A stretch of 6,734 nucleotides of DNA, from assembly GCA_003648225.1 (NCBI GenBank), contig QMOL01000165.1:1-6734 (forward strand), given 5' to 3'. This document shows positions 1 through 5,100 of this stretch, piece after piece. Numbering within the stretch: the first letter of the stretch is position 1; each line of letters begins with the position of its first letter. The position numbers and the translations under genes are program-made. The stretch is from Chlamydiota bacterium (GTDB lineage Bacteria; Auribacterota; UBA3054; B51-G9). The notes under the pieces were generated by a model. It did no database searches. It saw only the letters and a program-made list of their open reading frames with translations, and had not been told where the DNA came from.

Positions 1-986
1 CCCACTCCCGCTACTGTCATAGGAGCAAGAACATAATTTAACGCTTTATCCGCTCCGCCAAGATGTGCACATAATGCTGCTCCAAGCGCTGCCGTGGCAA
101 GAATTGAACCGCAGTATGATTCATAAAGATCTGCACCCATTCCGGCAACATCACCAACATTATCGCCAACATTATCAGCAATTGTTGCCGGGTTTCTCGG
201 GTCGTCTTCAGGAATTCCAGCTTCCACTTTTCCAACAAGATCAGCTCCTACATCAGCTGCTTTAGTATAAATTCCTCCACCAACGCGGGCGAATAGTGCC
301 TGTGTAGAAGCACCCATTCCAAATGTCAACATTGTTGTTGTTATTTCTACAAGTTTTTCTGATCCGGTTGTGCCGGGATGAACTAATTGAAGTCCGAAAA
401 GTGACAAGCCGGTCTGCATATGTTCAGGTGTAAAAATAAGTTTATCAAGAATTAACCACCATGCGGCTACGTCAAGCAAACCGAAACCCACAACGACAAG
501 TCCCATAACCGCACCGGAACGAAAGGCGACCTGCAATCCTCTGTTGAGGCTTTCTGTAGCACCTTGTGCTGTTCTCGCACTCGCGTTAGTCGCGGTTTTC
601 ATTCCAAGGTAACCGCACAAGCCGGAGAAAAAACCTCCTGTAAGAAAAGCTACCGGAACAAAAGGATTTTGTACTTTCATAAATGCAAGAACTGCAAAGA
701 GAGCGAAAAGGATTGCAAAAACTATACTGACAACTTTATATTGACGAAATAAATATGCCATTGCGCCTTTACGGACATATTGCGCTATTTCTTTCATCCT
801 GTCTGTTCCCTCGCTGGCTTTCATCATCATTTTATAAAAAACAACAGCAAATATCAAAGCTAATACCGAAGCGCCAAGCACGGCAAACAACCAACCCGGC
901 GCGGTAATTTCTTTTCCGCCGGCAGCCATAACATTAGAACATAACATAGTCATTAATACAGTTGTAGTAATTAATAATTTTTTCAT
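1..986 (-). CDS. hppA: Membrane-bound ion-translocating pyrophosphatase, N-terminal part (cut by window edge)
   Basis: An integral membrane enzyme of the M-PPase family, which hydrolyses cytoplasmic pyrophosphate and uses the energy to pump Na+ or H+ outward. About 328 codons are visible; family members usually run 660 to 800 residues, so the C-terminal half is missing. The family hallmark is clear: GGGIYTKAADVGADLVGKVE (236-255), then EDDPRNP (260-266) and the DNVGDNVGD block (271-279), which supply Mg-pyrophosphate ligands. It continues into GADLYES with D286 and E289, the spacing of the ion-gate pair D243/E246 in the Thermotoga enzyme. Plant-type K+-dependent H+ pumps lack Glu here. The residue that sets K+ dependence lies outside the window, so Na+ and K+-independent H+ pumping remain open. 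Residues 1-21 look like an extra cleavable signal peptide (MKKLL, hydrophobic core, VMA-A) before the usual first helix (about 31-52). The ATG at 986 has no Shine-Dalgarno site. Identification is very secure. Confidence 0.97.
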   Translation of the reverse strand, partial: MKKLLITTTVLMTMLCSNVMAAGGKEITAPGWLFAVLGASVLALIFAVVFYKMMMKASEGTDRMKEIAQYVRKGAMAYLFRQYKVVSIVFAILFALFAVLAFMKVQNPFVPVAFLTGGFFSGLCGYLGMKTATNASARTAQGATESLNRGLQVAFRSGAVMGLVVVGFGLLDVAAWWLILDKLIFTPEHMQTGLSLFGLQLVHPGTTGSEKLVEITTTMLTFGMGASTQALFARVGGGIYTKAADVGADLVGKVEAGIPEDDPRNPATIADNVGDNVGDVAGMGADLYESYCGSILATAALGAALCAHLGGADKALNYVLAPMTVAGV

Positions 987-1059
987 TTTATTCTGTTGAT
1001 TAGTTAATATTAATTTTTTAAGTTAAAGTTCATTTTATATCTTATAAAATCAGTGTGAG

Positions 1060-1088
1060 ATTATACCATTTAAGCCTTTTTTTGTCAA
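1060..1088 (-). promoter_or_regulatory. Perfect sigma70-type promoter of hppA
   Basis: Read on the minus strand, TTGACA (1088-1083) is followed by a 17-base spacer and TATAAT (1065-1060), an exact match to the sigma70 consensus. Transcription would start near 1053, giving a leader of about 67 bases before the hppA ATG at 986. Such a strong promoter fits a highly expressed energy-conserving pump. The match is seen directly; activity is inferred. Confidence 0.82.
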
Positions 1089-1121
1089 AGCATTGATTTA
1101 TTATACTTTTCAATTGACAAA
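1081..1121. repeat. Inverted repeat formed by the two opposing -35 boxes
   Basis: TTTGTCAA (1081-1088) and TTGACAAA (1114-1121) are exact reverse complements separated by 25 bases. Each arm contains the TTGACA box of one divergent promoter. The symmetry may only reflect two good -35 elements, but the match extends two bases past the hexamers. It could allow one regulator to control hppA and amrS together. No direct evidence for an operator is visible. Confidence 0.5.
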
Positions 1122-1142
1122 TAACTTATAAAAGTGTAAAAT
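1114..1142 (+). promoter_or_regulatory. Sigma70-type promoter of amrS
   Basis: TTGACA (1114-1119), a 17-base spacer and TAAAAT (1137-1142) form a near-consensus promoter. The predicted start is near 1149, leaving a leader of about 39 bases before the amrS ATG at 1188. It points away from the hppA promoter, and the two -35 boxes lie 25 bases apart. Confidence 0.72.
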
Positions 1143-1187
1143 TATTAATGTAATTTATTGACATGATCATTAAATTTTATCTTTCCT

Positions 1188-2201
1188 ATGAAAACAGCAA
1201 ATTTTTGGCACAAAATTGATGATTCTTCACTTCAATGTGATTTATGTCCGCATAATTGTCTTATCAACTCCGGTAAAAAAGGAATTTGCGGCGTTCGTGA
1301 AAATATTAACGGACAGCTTTTTACTTTAAATTATTTCGTTGCCGGCAGCAGTGGAATTGACCCGATAGAAAAAAAGCCGCTTTACCACTTTTTTCCCGGA
1401 AGTTCAATTTTAAGTCTCGGAACATTCGGTTGTAATTTTTCGTGTCGTTTTTGTCAAAATTATACCATTTCGAAAGATTTTCCTGAATCACGTCTCGGAA
1501 AACCGAATTTTACAAAAGATGAAATTATTAACTCGCTTAAACAAAATTCCACGAAAAATAACCTTAATTCTTTTGTTGGATTGGCTTATACTTATAACGA
1601 ACCGACTATCTGGGCGGAAACGATTTTTGAATTAGGCCCTGCAGTGCGGAATCTTGGTTTAAAAAATATTTTTGTTACAAACGGGTTTATTAATCCAAAA
1701 CCTCTCGAAAAAATCCTTGAGTTCGCAGACGCGTTTAATATTGACTTAAAAGCTATTACCGATGATTTTTATAAAAAACTATGCGGGGCCAGAATTTCTC
1801 CTGTACTTCAAACAATAAAAACCGTAAGTAAAGTCGCGCACATAGAACTTACAAACCTTGTAATACCCACCTATAACGATTCATCCGAAGATTTTATAAA
1901 ATTACGTGATTGGATCGCAAATGAAATTGGTAATCATACACCTGTCCACATCTCGCGTTATTATCCAATGTACAAACTTTCTATCCCGCCCACACCTTTG
2001 GAAACATTATACAAAGCACGTGATATTCTTAAAGAAAAATTACACTACGTTTATATTGGAAATACAGGCGAAGAGCAAAATACATATTGCGCTAAATGCG
2101 GAGAGTTGGTAATTGAAAGAACCGGTTATTCAACACGAATCATTGGATTGAAAAAAGACGGAAAATGCGGAAAATGCGGGGAAAGAATAATCAGTAATTG
2201 A
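1188..2201 (+). CDS. amrS: AmmeMemoRadiSam system radical SAM enzyme (AmrS)
   Basis: A 337-residue radical SAM protein of the AmrS type, related to pyruvate formate-lyase activating enzymes. The core motif CNFSCRFC gives a CX3CX2C triad (C82, C86, C89) that binds the [4Fe-4S] cluster used to cleave S-adenosylmethionine. It sits in the characteristic GTFGCNFSCRFCQNY context. The N-terminus has a further cysteine set (C17, C20, C24, C34 in CDLCPHNC...GICGVRE) typical of this subfamily. The C-terminus has two CxxC pairs (C301/C304 and C327/C330) that look like a zinc-ribbon or auxiliary metal site. The length is normal for the family. AmrS proteins are named for co-occurring with AMMECR1-like (AmrA) and Memo-like (AmrB) proteins; neither is in this window, so the gene stands alone here. 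I do not know of an established substrate. The ATG at 1188 is the first possible start after an in-frame stop at 1164, and no Shine-Dalgarno site precedes it. Confidence 0.93.
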   Translation: MKTANFWHKIDDSSLQCDLCPHNCLINSGKKGICGVRENINGQLFTLNYFVAGSSGIDPIEKKPLYHFFPGSSILSLGTFGCNFSCRFCQNYTISKDFPESRLGKPNFTKDEIINSLKQNSTKNNLNSFVGLAYTYNEPTIWAETIFELGPAVRNLGLKNIFVTNGFINPKPLEKILEFADAFNIDLKAITDDFYKKLCGARISPVLQTIKTVSKVAHIELTNLVIPTYNDSSEDFIKLRDWIANEIGNHTPVHISRYYPMYKLSIPPTPLETLYKARDILKEKLHYVYIGNTGEEQNTYCAKCGELVIERTGYSTRIIGLKKDGKCGKCGERIISN

Positions 2202-2249
2202 CCAAATTTGGCTTTTACACCTTTTTTTAGCTTGAATATCCCATTAATT

Positions 2250-2268
2250 CTACTTTTAAGTAGTTTTT
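2250..2268 (+). terminator. Weak intrinsic terminator after amrS
   Basis: CTACT/AGTAG arms around a TTTA loop (2250-2263) are followed directly by five T residues (2264-2268). The stem is short and AT-rich, so it is weak, but it lies where termination is expected: about 50 bases past the amrS stop and before the convergent lipoprotein gene. There is no matching U-tract for the opposite strand. Confidence 0.42.
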
Positions 2269-2304
2269 AAGAGACGATTAATTATCAACCCCGGCATGAT
2301 ACAA

Positions 2305-3825
2305 TTAATAATTATTTATTGTTCTGCCTGTCGAAACACCATATCCTTCATCTGAACTTATATCATTTTTAATTTTTGATTTTAGATCGGAAATCGTTGT
2401 TTTCATATCTTTAACTGCACGGCCAATAATCCATTGTTGTTCCTGAGAAAAACTTTCCTTTGGTGCAAGTGGTGTTAATTCACTTAAAGTTGTCACGCGA
2501 AATTTATCCGGAGTTCGAACCACAAAGACTTTAGCCCCGCCGTAAGGGAACAGACCGATTCTCGGGGTGATCGGGTTTACCAAAAAAGCTTTTTTATTTT
2601 TCAACGACAAAGCACAAAACCAGCTGTCAGCGGAAGTTATTACATCATAATTTTTTGAATAATTTCCTATTGCGCCGGCTTTGTAATCGCTTAACAAGAG
2701 AATATTATCAGATACAACAAGGTTTTCAGGCGGAGATTTTTGAAAAGTATAACCCGGATCGGCACTTTCCGCTCTCATGGCAATAGCAAAATTTGTGTTG
2801 AAATCAAAATATGTTCCCGCGCTCCAGGAAACATCATCACGAGTTACATTCTTTATACGAACAGATGTTTTCAGCAAACTGGTTTCAGGGACAATATAAA
2901 AAGTTCTCATCCATCTTATTCCATGAGCTAAATCAGGCGGAGAAAGCAATTTTAATTTTCCATCGCTGTCAAATTTCCATTTCCATGTTCCCTGATATGC
3001 TAATGTGATATCTGCAATTCGTCGAGAGAGAGGATGAAGCATGATGCCGGAATCTCCACCAAGAAAGTTTTCAGTGATATCTGTTCCAACTTGAATCACT
3101 TTACCCGCGTGACCCGGAGAAACAATAATACAAACATTGTCATTGCTCATAGCGATACAAGGACCGTACTTTTTACTTTGATACGGGAAAGCTATTGCAT
3201 CATTTGCTAAATATTTAACGCTTTTAAGCGGCACAGGCTGAGCATAAATATAATCTTCGTAGGAATTTTTCTCTTGTGTAAGCTCATATTCTAATCCCGG
3301 CGCTCCCATTAAATTAGGAAGCAGTATATCAACATAAACATTTGAAGGAGCGTCAATTATCATTACCAGCTCATCAATTCCGGTAAGTCTTACTTTGCAA
3401 TGAACGGGGTCTCTTTGTCCAAATAAATCTGTTGAGAAAAGAGGCCTGCCATCTCCGTAAACTTCTAAACGAGCTTTCGCGTTTTTTGCCGGTGTCGTGT
3501 CATCAATTCCCGCCAACAGTTCAAAATATGCGGCATAACTATTAGGAGAGCAGATTAAAAATGATTTTCCGGCAACACCCATTCCTTTTTCATAAGGAAT
3601 ATTGTTCACTATTAATTTTCTGCCTATTACATTCCTGTTCCTTCTCGGTTTGCCGCGATCGCGAACCGGCGTTAGCGGTGTCCATTCGCATGAGGATTCC
3701 TGCCAATAATCACCTGCGAGATCAATTAATTCAGAAGTGCCCATCGCTGTTTGCAGAGATTGGCATCCGCAAAACAAAAAAAGGAAGAGAGAGAGAAAAA
3801 TAAAAAAAATATTTTTAATTAGCAT
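2305..3825 (-). CDS. Predicted lipoprotein with NPCBM-like carbohydrate-binding domain and mutarotase-like beta-sandwich
   Basis: A 506-residue exported protein. The N-terminus is a lipoprotein signal: K4, a Phe/Leu-rich core (6-18), then FCGC, with C21 as the likely lipidated cysteine and no Asp at +2, which would suggest outer-membrane retention in a diderm. Residues about 46-168 resemble the NPCBM fold: EWTPLTP, then IPYEKGMGV (76-84), the AYFELLAGIDD core (99-109), LEVYGDGRPLF (120-130) and TGIDELVMIIDA (148-159). Residues about 220-470 look like the galactose-mutarotase-type beta-sandwich of DUF4380-like proteins (CIAMSNDNVCIIVSPGHAGKVIQVG, then TYFDFN near 338-343). The C-terminal tail is short and charged. 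A surface sugar-binding role is inferred; I see no catalytic residues that would make it a glycosidase. It starts 17 bases after aroC on the same strand with no promoter or Shine-Dalgarno site, so it is probably translated from the aroC transcript. The ATG is supported by the signal peptide directly after it. Confidence 0.82.
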   Translation of the reverse strand: MLIKNIFFIFLSLFLFLFCGCQSLQTAMGTSELIDLAGDYWQESSCEWTPLTPVRDRGKPRRNRNVIGRKLIVNNIPYEKGMGVAGKSFLICSPNSYAAYFELLAGIDDTTPAKNAKARLEVYGDGRPLFSTDLFGQRDPVHCKVRLTGIDELVMIIDAPSNVYVDILLPNLMGAPGLEYELTQEKNSYEDYIYAQPVPLKSVKYLANDAIAFPYQSKKYGPCIAMSNDNVCIIVSPGHAGKVIQVGTDITENFLGGDSGIMLHPLSRRIADITLAYQGTWKWKFDSDGKLKLLSPPDLAHGIRWMRTFYIVPETSLLKTSVRIKNVTRDDVSWSAGTYFDFNTNFAIAMRAESADPGYTFQKSPPENLVVSDNILLLSDYKAGAIGNYSKNYDVITSADSWFCALSLKNKKAFLVNPITPRIGLFPYGGAKVFVVRTPDKFRVTTLSELTPLAPKESFSQEQQWIIGRAVKDMKTTISDLKSKIKNDISSDEGYGVSTGRTINNY

Positions 3826-3842
3826 GATTTATTTATTTAAAA

Positions 3843-4970
3843 TCAAATCTGCCGCCACGGATTTTCAATTCGATTTACATTGTCGTAACCGCGCGCGATC
3901 ATTAAAGCGTCAACAATACACATACGAACCATTGCTTCACAGACAGGGTACATTCTCGGGCAAAGTGTTGCGTCACGGCGGGTTATTGCCTCAAGATCTT
4001 TCTCTTCCATTTTTTCCATATCAATACTTTTCTGCTGAATTGAAAGAGTTGGCGTAGGTTTAACAGCACATCTGATGATAAGATTTTCTCCGTTGGTAAT
4101 TCCACCAAGAAAACCACCACTTCTATTTGTGCGAAACCGAACTTTACCATTTTCGAGATAAGGCTCATCGTTCCATTCATAACCGGTTACGTTAGCGGCT
4201 TTAAATCCCGCGCCGAATTCAACACCTGTAATTGCGCCGATGCTCATAATTCCGTGAGCGATTGTCGCGCGGAGTTTATCAAAAACCGGTTCACCAAGCC
4301 CGGCAGGCACTCCCCGAGCAATAACTTCAACAATTCCACCTGCCGTATCGCCTGTTTTTTTAACCTTAATAATATCTTCAATCATTTTTTCAGCCGTTTC
4401 AAGATCCGGGCAATTCAAATGATTTTTGCGATAATTCTTTTTAATATCTTCAAAGGTCATCGGTTTCATTTTTATACCGTGACTTTCAGATACATAGCCG
4501 AGCACTTCTATTCCTTCTTTAAGCAAAATCTGCTTTGCGACAGCTCCGCCGGCAACTCTGCCTAACGACTCGCGACCGCTTGCTCTTCCAGCCCCGCACC
4601 AGTCGGCATATTTTCCGTATTTCACGAAAAATGTGTATTCGGCATGACCCGGACGAATTTGCTCTTTAACATCTCGATACTGCTTTACGTGAATGTCCTG
4701 TCGATCAACATTATAAACAGTCATCCCAACGGGAGCGCCGGTAGTAAAGCCGTCACGCATTCCTGAAACGATATCAACAATATCAGTTTCTTTTCTTGGA
4801 GAATCGAGCGCGCTTTGCCCTGGCTTTCTTTTATCAAGTTCTGTCTGAATCATTTCGTTAGTTAATTCCAATCCGGGTGGAACGCCGTCAACAATTGTTA
4901 ATAGCGCTTTTCCGTAAGACTCGCCGCAAGAAGTAACTTTGAATAATTTTCCAAAAGTATTTCCAGTCAT
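3843..4970 (-). CDS. aroC: Chorismate synthase, with two signature histidines replaced
   Basis: Chorismate synthase performs the last step of the shikimate pathway in the cytoplasm, converting EPSP to chorismate with reduced FMN. At 375 residues it matches the family length and aligns end to end by eye: MTGNTFGKLFKVT start, VDGVPPGL (27-34), KRKPGQS (47-53), GFTTGAPVG (74-82), RPGHAEYTF (106-114), GRASGRES (128-135), TNRSGGFLGGITNGE near 280-300, and PVCEAM (342-347). H109 of the RPGHA motif, one of the two histidines implicated in catalysis, is kept. The other, normally in GESHG, is Tyr here (GESYG, Y19, codon TAC). The usual RHDP motif reads RRDA (331-334), so its His is Arg. Everything else, including the FMN-binding elements, looks intact with no frameshift. 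It may be a working divergent enzyme, an impaired paralogue, or carry sequence errors; each change is one base from a His codon. It heads a likely two-gene transcript with the lipoprotein gene and diverges from mutL. Confidence 0.95.
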   Translation of the reverse strand: MTGNTFGKLFKVTSCGESYGKALLTIVDGVPPGLELTNEMIQTELDKRKPGQSALDSPRKETDIVDIVSGMRDGFTTGAPVGMTVYNVDRQDIHVKQYRDVKEQIRPGHAEYTFFVKYGKYADWCGAGRASGRESLGRVAGGAVAKQILLKEGIEVLGYVSESHGIKMKPMTFEDIKKNYRKNHLNCPDLETAEKMIEDIIKVKKTGDTAGGIVEVIARGVPAGLGEPVFDKLRATIAHGIMSIGAITGVEFGAGFKAANVTGYEWNDEPYLENGKVRFRTNRSGGFLGGITNGENLIIRCAVKPTPTLSIQQKSIDMEKMEEKDLEAITRRDATLCPRMYPVCEAMVRMCIVDALMIARGYDNVNRIENPWRQI

Positions 4971-4974
4971 TTTA

Positions 4975-4979
4975 TCCTC
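4975..4979 (-). promoter_or_regulatory. Shine-Dalgarno site of aroC
   Basis: GAGGA on the minus strand lies four bases before the aroC ATG. It is the only clear Shine-Dalgarno site among the five starts in the window, and it supports the start at 4970, which also matches the conserved N-terminus of the family. Confidence 0.7.
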
Positions 4980-5012
4980 ATATATTTTAATTAAAAATTT
5001 ACTATTAATAAA

Positions 5013-5041
5013 AGTGTACCAAATTGGCGGTCAAAATTCAA
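5013..5041 (-). promoter_or_regulatory. Promoter of the aroC-lipoprotein transcript
   Basis: On the minus strand, TTGAAT (5041-5036), a 17-base spacer and TACACT (5018-5013) form a sigma70-type promoter. A TGG just before the -10 gives an extended -10 (TGn). The start would be near 5006, for a leader of about 36 bases. No attenuator-like hairpin or aromatic-rich leader peptide is visible. Confidence 0.62.
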
Positions 5042-5081
5042 CCATATCCAAAAATTATTAATAGTAATTTCTGTTCTGTTT

Positions 5082-5090
5082 TGATATAAT
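5082..5090 (+). promoter_or_regulatory. Extended -10 promoter of mutL, nearly leaderless
   Basis: TGATATAAT is a full extended -10 (TGn followed by TATAAT at 5085-5090). No good -35 is found 16 to 18 bases upstream, which fits an extended -10 promoter. The expected start near 5097 leaves only about four bases before the ATG at 5101. Confidence 0.6.
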
Positions 5091-5100
5091 TGTAATAATT

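Noticed and set aside
38..265. Open reading frames on both strands inside the left end
   Set aside because: They overlap the strongly conserved hppA reading frame in other frames and have composition unlike real proteins.
1010..1033. Seven-codon upstream frame (ATG to TAA) in the hppA leader
   Set aside because: It has no ribosome site and no meaningful residue pattern; such short frames are expected by chance in AT-rich leaders.
1158..1170. A further TTGACA followed by the palindrome ATGATCAT just before amrS
   Set aside because: There is no -10 at proper spacing before the ATG, and short AT-rich palindromes are common by chance.
2202..2211. Perfect palindrome CCAAATTTGG directly after the amrS stop, followed by TTTT
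   Set aside because: With no loop it would fold into only about three base pairs, too weak for a terminator, and nothing marks it as a protein site.
3561..4057. Plus-strand open frames of 80 to 106 residues across the lipoprotein and aroC genes
   Set aside because: They are antisense to two well-supported genes, low in complexity, and have no start signals.
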